Of a stretch of 60,654 nucleotides of DNA, positions 36,242 to 44,710 are shown in pieces; within the stretch, counting starts at the first letter, position 1; every line of letters starts with the position of its first letter. Made by a program: the position numbers and the translations under genes. This DNA comes from Ruminococcus sp. (lineage in GTDB: Bacteria; Bacillota; Clostridia; Oscillospirales; Ruminococcaceae): NCBI GenBank assembly GCA_017934425.1, contig JAGBJO010000016.1:1-60654 (forward strand), in the 5' to 3' direction. The notes under the pieces were generated by a model, which worked only from the letters and a program-made list of their open reading frames with translations, made no database searches and had not been told where the DNA came from.

Positions 36242-36786
36242 ACTGTTTCATCGTCTGAGCAGTTCGAGACTACTCCGTCGGACAGCCTGCCGATTATGTC
36301 CATTACCGGCTTTATGCCCGTATCGCAATACTTGAAATATGTATAATACCCGCCGTATATAAGATACGATGTCATCATCTGGCTCTCCAATGTGGGCTGA
36401 TAGTCAGGATAAACGCTGAGTATCACCTTCCGCAGTTCCTCCTCAAATAACGATATGAAACTGCTGCTCCGGCTGCCGTCAAACAATATCTTTATAAGCT
36501 GCTCATTTGCCACAAACGCCTCACTCAGTTCCCGGATAAACCGCCTTGTGTCACGCAGTATCTCCTCCGGGTGGGCTATCCCCCACAGACAGTTCTGAAC
36601 CACGTCACGCTCCAGCGACTCGGAAAGTTCATATATATCATGATAGTGCAGGTAAAACGTCGCTTTGTTTATCTCCGCAAGCTCCGCCAGTTCCTTGACT
36701 GTTATCTTCTCCAGCGGCTTTTTCGCCCTCAGAAGCAGAAATGCGTTGATTATCGCCCGCTTTGTCTTTTCAGGTCTTTTATCCAT
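36229..36786 (-). CDS. TetR/AcrR-family transcriptional regulator
   Basis: A 185-residue repressor. The N-terminal HTH (about 10-55) reads TKRAIINAFLLL, ITVKELAELAEINKATFYLHY, the classic TetR pattern; the remainder is an all-helical ligand domain. GGAGG lies 6 nt before the ATG at 36786. It is divergent from glgB across 155 bp and may control it. A GTCG-N6-CGAC palindrome near 36825-36838 lies between the two genes. The final Asn-Ala-stop codons lie in the repeat element at 36031-36241. Confidence 0.88.
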   Translation of the reverse strand: MDKRPEKTKRAIINAFLLLRAKKPLEKITVKELAELAEINKATFYLHYHDIYELSESLERDVVQNCLWGIAHPEEILRDTRRFIRELSEAFVANEQLIKILFDGSRSSSFISLFEEELRKVILSVYPDYQPTLESQMMTSYLIYGGYYTYFKYCDTGIKPVMDIIGRLSDGVVSNCSDDETVRNA

Positions 36787-36858
36787 GCTGGACCTCCTCA
36801 GTTGTGCGACAATTTTCTGTGAATCGTCGCATAATCGACTACAGTTAAAAAATGCTTA

Positions 36859-36887
36859 TTGAATTTGGCTTATCCCTTGCGTATAAT
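36859..36887 (+). promoter_or_regulatory. Promoter of glgB
   Basis: TTGAAT (36859-36864), 17-bp spacer, consensus TATAAT (36882-36887) on the plus strand, about 55 bp upstream of the glgB ATG. Confidence 0.85.
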
Positions 36888-36941
36888 ATTATTATAACTG
36901 CAATCATTTCGATTGTCAATAGACATCAAAGGAGTTTATTC

Positions 36942-38735
36942 ATGGATATTTACGGTTTTTACAAGGGCGAGGCTTTTGATGCCTATGAGTACCTGGGCGC
37001 TCATATCCAGAAGGACGGTGTCATGTTCAGGACGTATGCGCCGAATGCTTCCAAAGTTTCACTGATAGGCGATTTCAGTGATTGGGAAGATATCCCTATG
37101 GAAAAAACGGCTGACGGCAGATTCTACCAGCTTCTGTGCAAGGACGCTAAGGAAGGACTGCGGTATAAGTACCGTATCTACGACCGTCAGGGCAATTTCA
37201 TCGACCACTGCGACCCCTACGGATTCGGTATGGAAGTCCGCCCCGGCACTTGCTCGGTTATCCGCAGTATCAAGGGCTTCCGCTTCCACGACTCCAAGTG
37301 GCTCTCCCAGCGCTCCGACTGCCGGGATAAGCCGCTGAATATTTATGAGATGCACCTGGGTTCGTGGAAACGTGTCTCCGACGAGGACGAGAACGGCTGG
37401 TATACCTATTCGGAAATTGCCGACGACCTTATCGCTTACGTCAAGGAATACGGCTATAATTACATCGAATTCATGCCCCTCAGCGAACACCCCTGCGACG
37501 AATCCTGGGGCTATCAATGTACCGGTTTCTTCTCCCCTACCTCACGTTACGGCACTCCCAAACAGCTTATGGAACTGGTGGATAAGTGCCACAAAAACGG
37601 TATCGGCGTTATCATGGACTTCGTTCCGGTCCACTTCGCCGTTGACCACTATGCCCTCACTGAGTACGACGGAACAAGGCTGTATGAGTTCCCCGATGAC
37701 GATGCCGCCTATAATGAGTGGGGCAGCCGCAACTTCATGCACTCAAAGGGCGAAGTGCGCTCATTTCTGCAATCTGCGGCAAATTACTGGCTCTCCGTCT
37801 ACCACTTCGACGGTCTGCGAATGGACGCTATCCGCAACCTCATCTACTGGAACGGCAGAGAGTACCTGGGTGAAAACCGCTATGCAATACAGTTCCTCAA
37901 GGATATGAACTGCGGTCTGAAAGCTCGCCACCCCTCCGCTATCCTCGCCGCCGAGGACTCCTCCTCTCACCCGAAAGTCGCTGCACCCGTCTTTGACGGC
38001 GGTCTTGGATTCGACTATAAGTGGGATCTGGGCTGGATGCATGATACCCTGGAATATTTCCAGAGTGCGCCTATGTACCGCAGCCGTGACTACCACAAGC
38101 TGACATTCTCTATGCTCTATTTCTACAACGAGCGCTATATACTCCCACTCTCTCATGATGAGGTAGTCCACGGAAAAGCTACTATCGTGCAGAAAATGAA
38201 CGGTCAGTACGACGAAAAATGGCCGCAGGCAAGGGCGCTGGCTATGTATATGATCGCTCACCCCGGAAAGAAGCTGAACTTCATGGGCAACGAGTTCGGT
38301 CAGCTTCGTGAATGGGACGAAAAACGCCAGCAGGACTGGGATATGCTCAAATATCCCCTCCATGATTCGTTCCACCAGTTCGTTAAGAAACTTAACCAGA
38401 TATATCTGAAATATACCGCCCTCCACTACGACTACGACCCTACCAATTTCTGCTGGGAGGACTGCAATTCCATCGACCGCTGCGTGTATGCTATCAGGCG
38501 TAAAAGCGCCGACGGCGATATACTGGCTGTGCTGAATTTCTCCGACTGGTATCAGTTCGATTATTCTGTTACTATCGGCGAAGACTATAAGGTGAAACTC
38601 CTGCTGGATTCCGATAACCAAATCTACAGTGGCACTACCCCCGACGGCGAAACCAAGTTTGAAAAGGTCGCCGCCAGCCTGAACATGGACATCCCCCCCT
38701 ACTCCGGCAGACTTTTCCTCCTCACCCACGTCTGA
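36942..38735 (+). CDS. glgB: 1,4-alpha-glucan branching enzyme
   Basis: A 597-residue GH13 enzyme that makes alpha-1,6 branches in glycogen. Visible: N-terminal CBM48 (about 25-110; GVMFRTYAPNASKVSLIGDF), the barrel with MPLSEHPCDESWGYQ, the nucleophile in FDGLRMDAIRNLIYW, the acid Glu in ILAAEDSS, and LSHDEVVHGK, then a C-terminal beta domain. It is the short form without the extra N1 domain of enterobacterial GlgB. The frame is open from 36852, but AAAGGAG is 7 nt before the ATG at 36942 and upstream codons overlap the promoter. It stands alone; no other glycogen gene is nearby. Confidence 0.95.
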   Translation: MDIYGFYKGEAFDAYEYLGAHIQKDGVMFRTYAPNASKVSLIGDFSDWEDIPMEKTADGRFYQLLCKDAKEGLRYKYRIYDRQGNFIDHCDPYGFGMEVRPGTCSVIRSIKGFRFHDSKWLSQRSDCRDKPLNIYEMHLGSWKRVSDEDENGWYTYSEIADDLIAYVKEYGYNYIEFMPLSEHPCDESWGYQCTGFFSPTSRYGTPKQLMELVDKCHKNGIGVIMDFVPVHFAVDHYALTEYDGTRLYEFPDDDAAYNEWGSRNFMHSKGEVRSFLQSAANYWLSVYHFDGLRMDAIRNLIYWNGREYLGENRYAIQFLKDMNCGLKARHPSAILAAEDSSSHPKVAAPVFDGGLGFDYKWDLGWMHDTLEYFQSAPMYRSRDYHKLTFSMLYFYNERYILPLSHDEVVHGKATIVQKMNGQYDEKWPQARALAMYMIAHPGKKLNFMGNEFGQLREWDEKRQQDWDMLKYPLHDSFHQFVKKLNQIYLKYTALHYDYDPTNFCWEDCNSIDRCVYAIRRKSADGDILAVLNFSDWYQFDYSVTIGEDYKVKLLLDSDNQIYSGTTPDGETKFEKVAASLNMDIPPYSGRLFLLTHV

Positions 38736-38747
38736 CCCACTGTGAAC

Positions 38748-39019
38748 TCTGTCCCTGTTTCCATGCTGCGGCTGCCTCTACTGGGAGGAAACCTTTCTGA
38801 AGAAAGGTTTTCTCCCAGACCCTCTTTCCAAAGACTTTTAGCTTAAAAATTCCCCCTGATATGGCGGACGAAAAACTACAGGCTCTTGCAAGTGTAGGTC
38901 CGCCATATCAGGGGGAATTTTTTAATTTAGAAGTTTTAGGAAGGGGGGGTTGGGGGATAACCCTTTTTCAAAAGGGTTTCCCCCAATAAAAGTAGCCGTA
39001 ACATAGAAGTAAGGACAGG
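38748..39019. repeat. 272-bp long imperfect palindrome between convergent genes
   Basis: Two inverted, about 75 percent alike arms of roughly 95 bp (38748-38844 and 38924-39019) flank a central near-perfect hairpin. Each arm has its own inner hairpin (CTGGGAGGAAACC...TCTCCCAG on the left; TTGGGGGATAACC...TTTCCCCCAA on the right). The centre of symmetry is the same for arms and core, near 38883. Confidence 0.85.
38845..38923. terminator. Bidirectional 25-bp hairpin terminator
   Basis: AAAAATTCCCCCTGATATGG and following CGGAC pair perfectly with the inverted copy ending in AATTTTTT, giving T runs in both directions. The loop holds a second CTACA/TGTAG stem. It should end glgB and the minus-strand gene at 39032. 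Confidence 0.9.
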
Positions 39020-39031
39020 ACTCGCATTGAG

Positions 39032-40654
39032 TTAGTCGTAGTTGAGGGCGAGGCGAAAGTCGGTGGCGGAGGTAAACGGGTCGTAGGATATGCCCTCGTT
39101 TGAGCTGTCGGCTATGAGGTAGATGTTCTTATAATACAGCGGTATAAATCCGCAGTGGTCGATTATAGCTTTCTCGGCGGCGGTGCAGTCTTCCACGAGG
39201 GTCGACATTTCCGCTGGTGAGGGAAGCTGGAAGTCTTCAGGGAGGGCGCTTTTCAGGCAGTCCGTACTTACGAATTCACGGAATACTGCCTCGGTACTCT
39301 CCTGGTCGGCTTTAAGTGGATAAAGTGCGATGATATAATCTCCGCTGTCAAGTCTTTGCTGGAACTCCTCATCGGAAACGTCCTCGATGCCGATATACGT
39401 TCCGAAAAGTTCCTGCCAGTACTGAGTAACTGTGTGAAGCCGTGCGGAATCGAAAGTTCCGGCGTTTACCATTATCTTAACGCTCTCAAACGACTCAGCG
39501 CCGATCTCCTCTTTTGCCTTTGCGAAGTAGTCCAGCGCAGCTTCCGTGTTGAAGCGTGAAAACTGGCTGTCTGCGGAAAGGTCACGGTAGCTGCGTCCAA
39601 GCACTCTCAGTGCCGGGGGGATTATGCCGTTTGCTATGAGGGTATCGCCGTTTTCAGCGCCGTCTCTGGACAGTGAGCAAGCAAGGGCTTTACGCAGGTT
39701 TTCATTGGAGAAATATCTGTCCTCCTGGTTGAAGATAAGTCCAAGTGTAACTGCCATATACGGCTCGACGATGTACTTTTTAGGGTTGTATGCGGCGCTG
39801 GAGTAGGTGGTGAAGCACTCTATCTCCTCGTTCTTGAAAAGTTTCCTTATATCCTCCTCGCTGCGCTCAATTGTAAAGCTCAGCAGCGACGGGGCGATGT
39901 CGTAGGACTCCGCCCAGTTTGCATCATTCCGGCGCATATACAGGATATTGTTATTGCCGTATGGATCATAAAACCACTGGCGGACGAAAAATGCTCCATT
40001 TGACATTACTGATTTATCGTCAAGACCATAGCGTCCTTTAGTGGAATCGAAGAACGTCTTATTGCACGGATAGGACGGCGCAGTTGACATAAGCCTGAGG
40101 AAATCACTGCACGGTTCTTCAAGCACCACCATAAGTGTATAAAAATCCGGGGCGTAGATCTCGGCAACATCAGGTTCTTCCAGTCCCATTGAGATCACCT
40201 CAGCATTCTTGATGCAGCGGAAATCTTCTGCATAGGGGCTGTGCATATCCGGGTCAAGTACCCTTTGCAGGGCGAAAACGTAGTCGGAAGACGTTACAGG
40301 GAAGTACTCGTCCTCGTCTATCATATCATTCTCGTTCTTGTCGAAGAACCAATAATTATCATGGCGCAGTTTGAAAGTATACACCGTCCCGTCCGGTGAA
40401 ATTTCATAGCTCTCCGCATTGCAGCAGACAGTATTTCCGTCAGCATCGGTCATCATAAGACCGCTGTAAAGGTTCTTGATGACGGTATTTGATGAGGGGT
40501 CATCAGCAAACTGAGGATCAAGGCTTTCGGGGTTTCCAAGAAGCGGAACATTGTACATATGACCCGTTCCGGAACCACGTTTATCATCATCGCCGCAGGA
40601 AGTAAGTGCTGCTGCGGTCAGCACGGCGCATATCAGGATAGGCAGCTTTTTCAA
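39032..40654 (-). CDS. Family-5 (oligopeptide-type) substrate-binding lipoprotein
   Basis: A 540-residue ABC-type binding protein. The signal peptide ends in the lipobox LTSCG. The SBP_bac_5 fold is marked by LGNPESLDPQFADDPSSN near the N-terminus, SPDGTVYTFKLRHDNYW, and the later SLSRDG block. It captures peptides or similar solutes at the cell surface. Start codon is TTG at 40654, 8 nt after AAAGGG. No permease or ATPase gene is nearby, so it may serve a transporter elsewhere or act as a sensor. It follows the VanY-like gene by 17 nt, in one operon with the AraC regulator. Confidence 0.88.
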   Translation of the reverse strand: MKKLPILICAVLTAAALTSCGDDDKRGSGTGHMYNVPLLGNPESLDPQFADDPSSNTVIKNLYSGLMMTDADGNTVCCNAESYEISPDGTVYTFKLRHDNYWFFDKNENDMIDEDEYFPVTSSDYVFALQRVLDPDMHSPYAEDFRCIKNAEVISMGLEEPDVAEIYAPDFYTLMVVLEEPCSDFLRLMSTAPSYPCNKTFFDSTKGRYGLDDKSVMSNGAFFVRQWFYDPYGNNNILYMRRNDANWAESYDIAPSLLSFTIERSEEDIRKLFKNEEIECFTTYSSAAYNPKKYIVEPYMAVTLGLIFNQEDRYFSNENLRKALACSLSRDGAENGDTLIANGIIPPALRVLGRSYRDLSADSQFSRFNTEAALDYFAKAKEEIGAESFESVKIMVNAGTFDSARLHTVTQYWQELFGTYIGIEDVSDEEFQQRLDSGDYIIALYPLKADQESTEAVFREFVSTDCLKSALPEDFQLPSPAEMSTLVEDCTAAEKAIIDHCGFIPLYYKNIYLIADSSNEGISYDPFTSATDFRLALNYD

Positions 40655-40671
40655 TGATGTACCCTTTCTTG

Positions 40672-41724
40672 TCAGTTTCTTACGCCTGTGACAATGAATC
40701 CGTCCACATTGTTTCCGGACACATTATAGCTGGAATCAGCCGGTACAGGCACGATAGTTGATGTACCGCTTGCTTCGGCAGGCACGAAGTACATATAGTA
40801 TGTGTAGTTATCGCCCTTATATTCCAGAGGGTCGTCAGAAGTATGCTTTCGCAGAAGGTCGATGTACTCCTCCATGCAGAGGTTATTGTCGGTTATGTAT
40901 CCGGCATGGGGAACGCCAACGTAACGGTAAGTTCTGCGTCTTGCCACTTCACCGGTTATCTCGTCCTTGCCCTCAGGGAAGCGAACAATGAAGCCGTATT
41001 TTGCAGCATTGTCCTTGAACCATTCATAATCGCCCTCAGCATCGAAGTAGTAGGAACTTGAACCGTCCTGGGGGAATACCGCCAGGTCGAAGGTCTTTCC
41101 GGTGTGGTAATCGGAGTGACCGGGCTCAAATACTGAACCGCCGCCGTAGTAGCGGGTGGACTGTTCCTCGTAGCTGTGATAGCCGTCAACTACCCACAGG
41201 TCGGAATCTTTTCTTCCGGTACTTGCAAGGAATGACTCCATAAGGGTGTCAAGGCGCTTGATAGTATCAGCATCAAGCTCAGTTACCATATCCTTTACGT
41301 TGTAGAAGCTGCTCTTGTTGCCATAGAGAGGCAGCAGAGAGATATCGTCCTCCATGAACTTATACTCCACGTCCTTGTTTACAAGCACAAGATTGCCCTT
41401 GTATATATCATCATGATCGTGGATCTCGTCCTTGAAAGCGGTCTTTACGGCAGATGATGCGGGCTGGGAAGTATCCTGGCTGCTCTCGGTGGTATCTGTA
41501 GTATCAATGGTGGTATTTTCCTCGGTATCACCGCTTGTACTGTCAGCGGCAGTACTTGCCTGAGATGCGGAAGTATCCGGCTTTTTTTCGTCCTTTGAAA
41601 AAAGTCCCTTTGCACAGGAGGTCACCACCAGCAGCATAGCCGCTATTATAAGGACTGCGGCAATGATGCGGTCATATCTTACCTTGAATCGCCTGCGGTT
41701 GCGGCGCTTATCTCCTTTTGTCAT
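40672..41724 (-). CDS. VanY-like D-alanyl-D-alanine carboxypeptidase (M15B)
   Basis: A 350-residue membrane-anchored peptidase. An N-terminal hydrophobic segment (about 22-42) follows a very basic start (KGDKRRNRRRFKVRYDR), then a Ser/Thr-rich linker. The M15B domain holds the zinc-binding SDYHTGKTFDL motif (SxHxxGxxxD) and a later PHAGYI His. Enzymes of this kind trim the terminal D-Ala of peptidoglycan stem peptides. GGAG 8 nt before the ATG. Middle gene of the AraC-VanY-binding protein run. Confidence 0.85.
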   Translation of the reverse strand: MTKGDKRRNRRRFKVRYDRIIAAVLIIAAMLLVVTSCAKGLFSKDEKKPDTSASQASTAADSTSGDTEENTTIDTTDTTESSQDTSQPASSAVKTAFKDEIHDHDDIYKGNLVLVNKDVEYKFMEDDISLLPLYGNKSSFYNVKDMVTELDADTIKRLDTLMESFLASTGRKDSDLWVVDGYHSYEEQSTRYYGGGSVFEPGHSDYHTGKTFDLAVFPQDGSSSYYFDAEGDYEWFKDNAAKYGFIVRFPEGKDEITGEVARRRTYRYVGVPHAGYITDNNLCMEEYIDLLRKHTSDDPLEYKGDNYTYYMYFVPAEASGTSTIVPVPADSSYNVSGNNVDGFIVTGVRN

Positions 41725-41738
41725 AATATTGTCTCCTC

Positions 41739-42527
41739 TTATCTATCTTGATCGTTGCTGACACGCCTGCGGTACTCAGTTGGAGTACAGCCACGGCGCT
41801 GGCGGAACTGGCGCATGAAGTAGACATCGCTCTCGTATCCGCACATTTCTGATATCGCCATAACAGTCTTGTCGGTGGTTGACAGGAGAGTTTCGGCGTA
41901 TGAAAGCCGGCTTTCTATAACATCACTGCGGCAGGTAACGCCGAAGGCTTCCTGGTATATTCTATGGAAGTACGCCCGGCTTATGCACATATCCCTGCAT
42001 ATCTGGTCGATATTCCAGTCGGCGGACGGGTCGTCGTATATCGCCTGGCGAAGCTGTCGAAGCTGCTTGAGACGTGGAACGGACGATGCGTCGTTCTGAG
42101 GAAGCTTAGGGGCACAAAGGCATATAAAGAGTATCCGCAGGGAAAGCTCCATAAATTCCCCGGTGAAACGGTTCTTTATGCCGAAATGCCGGACTATGCT
42201 CCGGATAGTGCTAACGAAGGTCTGCTCGTCGGTGACTGTTACCGGCTCGTTTATTGGAAGAAGCATTGAAGCGATGTACTGTCTGTCAGCATTTGACAGC
42301 CTGAAGCGGAGTATATCTCCACGCATAGGTCTGCCGTCAGCGGTTCTGAGGTACTGCTGTCTGTCCGGGGCAAAAATTATCGCCGCCGGAGCTTTCACAA
42401 GCACCTCGCCGCCGGAAGTACGCATAATAACGCTGTTTCTCAGGTACATGAGGGTAAATTCACCGGAGGATTCGCCGTCAATGGCAGTCCGCCCGGTAAG
42501 GTCTGTCTCTATCCCGGTAATTCTCAT
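41739..42527 (-). CDS. AraC-family transcriptional regulator
   Basis: A 262-residue regulator with an N-terminal cupin-like sensing half (FTLMYLRNSVIMRTSGGEVLV in part) and a C-terminal AraC double HTH (NIDQICRDMCISRAYFHRIY, VMAISEMCGYESDVYFMRQF). GGAG 6 nt before the ATG. First gene of a three-gene run with the VanY-like peptidase (14 nt) and the binding protein, so it probably controls them in response to a wall-derived or peptide signal; that link is inference. A CCGCAG/CTGCGG hairpin lies just upstream (42540-42567). Confidence 0.88.
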   Translation of the reverse strand: MRITGIETDLTGRTAIDGESSGEFTLMYLRNSVIMRTSGGEVLVKAPAAIIFAPDRQQYLRTADGRPMRGDILRFRLSNADRQYIASMLLPINEPVTVTDEQTFVSTIRSIVRHFGIKNRFTGEFMELSLRILFICLCAPKLPQNDASSVPRLKQLRQLRQAIYDDPSADWNIDQICRDMCISRAYFHRIYQEAFGVTCRSDVIESRLSYAETLLSTTDKTVMAISEMCGYESDVYFMRQFRQRRGCTPTEYRRRVSNDQDR

Positions 42528-42627
42528 GCCCCGCTCCTTCCTTACGCAGAGTACCGCAGAAAGCTTTAGCGCTCGCTGCGGTATTGCGTCAGTTATCTAT
42601 CCTCCCGGAAAATGCTCCGGAGGGTCA

Positions 42628-43575
42628 TTACTTGAGCTTGATAGCTTCTCTTGCCTTAGCTGCAATATTGTCTGCGCTCAGACCGAACTCCTTCAGCAGC
42701 TCAGCAGCAGGGCCGGAGTGACCGTACTCATCGTTCACGCCGATCTTAACAACGGGAACAGGGCAGCACTCTGTTACAGCCTCGGCTACAGCTGAGCCAA
42801 GTCCGCCGATGATGCTATGCTCCTCAGCAGTTACGATAACGCCAGTCTCCTTTGCACACTTGCAGATAAGTTCCTTGTCAAGGGGCTTGATAGTGTGGAT
42901 ATTTACAACTCTTGCGCTGATGCCCTCAGCACAGAGTGTCTCAGCAGCCATAAGCGCCTCGTTTACCATAAGACCAGTAGCCACGATAGTAAGGTCGCTG
43001 CCTTCACGCAGAACGATACCCTTGCCGATCTCGAACTTGTAGTTCTCAGCGTCGTTGATTACCGGAACAGCCAGTCTGCCGAATCGCATATACACAGGGC
43101 CCTCGAAGTCGATAGCAGCCTTTACAGCAGCCTTAGCCTCAACATCGTCACAGGGGTTGATGATAGTCATGCCGGGGATAGTTCTCATAAGAGCGATATC
43201 CTCGTTGCACTGGTGAGTTGCACCGTCCTCGCCGACGGATATACCAGCGTGAGTTGCGCCGATCTTAACGTTCAGGTGGGGGTAGCCAATAGAGTTTCTT
43301 ACGATCTCGTATGCTCTGCCGGCTGCGAACATTGCGAATGTGGAAGCAAAGGGGATCTTGCCGCAGGCAGCAAGTCCGGCAGCAACGCCCATCATATTAG
43401 CCTCAGCGATACCGCAGTCGAAGAAGCGCTCAGGGTAAGCCTTCTTGAATATACCAGTCTTAGTAGCTGCTGCAAGGTCAGCGTCGAGTACCACAAGGTT
43501 TTCGTACTCCTCAGCCAGATCTCTGAGAGCTTCGCCGTAGCTTTCTCTTGTAGCCTTTTTGATAACATCTGCCAT
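42628..43575 (-). CDS. Transketolase, C-terminal subunit
   Basis: A 315-residue protein covering the pyrimidine-binding and C-terminal domains of transketolase (GVAAGLAACGKIPFASTFAM, GISVGEDGATHQCNEDIALM, then VTAEEHSIIGGLGSAV). Together with the N-terminal subunit encoded 4 nt upstream it forms the split, thiamine-diphosphate-dependent enzyme of the non-oxidative pentose phosphate pathway. GGAGG 9 nt before the ATG. The split form is usual in Clostridia. Confidence 0.93.
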   Translation of the reverse strand: MADVIKKATRESYGEALRDLAEEYENLVVLDADLAAATKTGIFKKAYPERFFDCGIAEANMMGVAAGLAACGKIPFASTFAMFAAGRAYEIVRNSIGYPHLNVKIGATHAGISVGEDGATHQCNEDIALMRTIPGMTIINPCDDVEAKAAVKAAIDFEGPVYMRFGRLAVPVINDAENYKFEIGKGIVLREGSDLTIVATGLMVNEALMAAETLCAEGISARVVNIHTIKPLDKELICKCAKETGVIVTAEEHSIIGGLGSAVAEAVTECCPVPVVKIGVNDEYGHSGPAAELLKEFGLSADNIAAKAREAIKLK

Positions 43576-43579
43576 AGTC

Positions 43580-44419
43580 TTAGTCCTCCAATTCCTGTAA
43601 GCTTGCTTTCAGTTCAGCCATAGCCTGCTCATACTGCTCCTTGTTGGGTGCAGTACCGTGCCAGCCGACCTGGTTCTCCATGAATGAAACGCCCTTGCCC
43701 TTTACAGACCTCTGGATAATTGCAACAGGCTGATCTGTTACCTTTGAAGCTGCTTCAAATGCTCTGTCGATGCTGTCGAAGTCGTGAGCGTCCATAGTGA
43801 TAACGTGCCAGCCGAAAGCAGCGAACTTATCAGTGATAGGCTCAGGTGAGCATACCTCAGTGATAGGGCCGTCGATCTGGAGACCGTTGTTGTCAACTAC
43901 AGCGATAAGGTTGCCCAGGTTATAGTGAGCAGCGAACATAGCAGCCTCCCAAACCTGACCTTCTTCGATCTCGCCGTCGCCGAGGATAGCGTATACCTTG
44001 TAGTTCTTGTTGTCGAGCTTAGCAGCCAGAGCCATACCGCAGGCAGCGGAAATTCCCTGACCCAGTGAACCGCTGGACATATCAACGCCGGGGATATGGA
44101 TACAAGGGTGACCCTGGAGAAGTGCGCCGATGTGACGCAGGCTCTTAAGTTCCTCCTCAGGGAAGAAACCCTTCTGAGCCAGTACGGAGTACAGTGCAGG
44201 AGCGGTGTGACCCTTTGAGAGAACAAGTCTGTCTCTGTCCGGATTCTCAGGCTCGGCTGCATCAGCATTCATCTGATTGAAGTAGAGATAGGTCAGTGTA
44301 TCAGCGATAGAAAGTGAACCGCCGGGGTGACCAGACTTTGCGTTATAAGTACCCTCAATAACGCCCATTCTTACCTTGCAGGCAATTTTCTGCAAATTCT
44401 TTTTGATAGAAGCGTCCAT
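43580..44419 (-). CDS. Transketolase, N-terminal subunit
   Basis: A 279-residue thiamine-diphosphate-binding subunit. Visible are SGHPGGSLSIADTLTYLYF, the ThDP motif beginning GDGEIEEGQVWEA and closing near VVDNNGLQ, and HDFDSIDRAFEAA. It works with the C-terminal subunit. I chose the ATG at 44419, 5 nt after GGAGG; the frame is open to 44446 without a ribosome-binding site. It is separated from the preceding mini-protein gene by 39 bp that carry an ACGGC/GCCGT hairpin. Confidence 0.93.
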   Translation of the reverse strand: MDASIKKNLQKIACKVRMGVIEGTYNAKSGHPGGSLSIADTLTYLYFNQMNADAAEPENPDRDRLVLSKGHTAPALYSVLAQKGFFPEEELKSLRHIGALLQGHPCIHIPGVDMSSGSLGQGISAACGMALAAKLDNKNYKVYAILGDGEIEEGQVWEAAMFAAHYNLGNLIAVVDNNGLQIDGPITEVCSPEPITDKFAAFGWHVITMDAHDFDSIDRAFEAASKVTDQPVAIIQRSVKGKGVSFMENQVGWHGTAPNKEQYEQAMAELKASLQELED

Positions 44420-44458
44420 AATAACCTCCGATTTATATTTATTCACGGCGATATGCCG

Positions 44459-44710
44459 TCATTTACGTCTGCTGCCGATGATGCCTTTGACGATAAGTGC
44501 CGCACCCAACACACCTGCCGCAATAATGAGGAGCAGTTTCCAGCCGACTGTGCTTGTCAGGAATATGGCTGTCGGTGCGTCAGCGCCGCCGATAATGCCG
44601 ATGTCATGCGATTCCTGGGAACTGAGCAGCACCAGGCGGACAATGACCGCTGCGGCTGACAGCAAAAGTATGCTGCCGATAGTGATAAGCGCAGGATAAC
44701 GTCTTTTCAT
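44459..44710 (-). CDS. Small two-helix membrane protein with OadB-like GIIGGADAPTAIF motif
   Basis: An 83-residue protein with two hydrophobic segments (about 8-29 and 53-75) joined by a loop containing IGIIGGADAPTAIF. That loop matches a signature of the beta subunit of sodium-pumping decarboxylases (IGIIGGADGPTAIF), which in OadB lies in the ion path. The rest of the roughly 400-residue OadB is missing and no decarboxylase genes are near. Start and HAD stop overlap as ATGA (44707-44710). Function unknown; it recurs, as I recall, as a mini-protein in Clostridia. Confidence 0.75.
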   Translation of the reverse strand: MKRRYPALITIGSILLLSAAAVIVRLVLLSSQESHDIGIIGGADAPTAIFLTSTVGWKLLLIIAAGVLGAALIVKGIIGSRRK

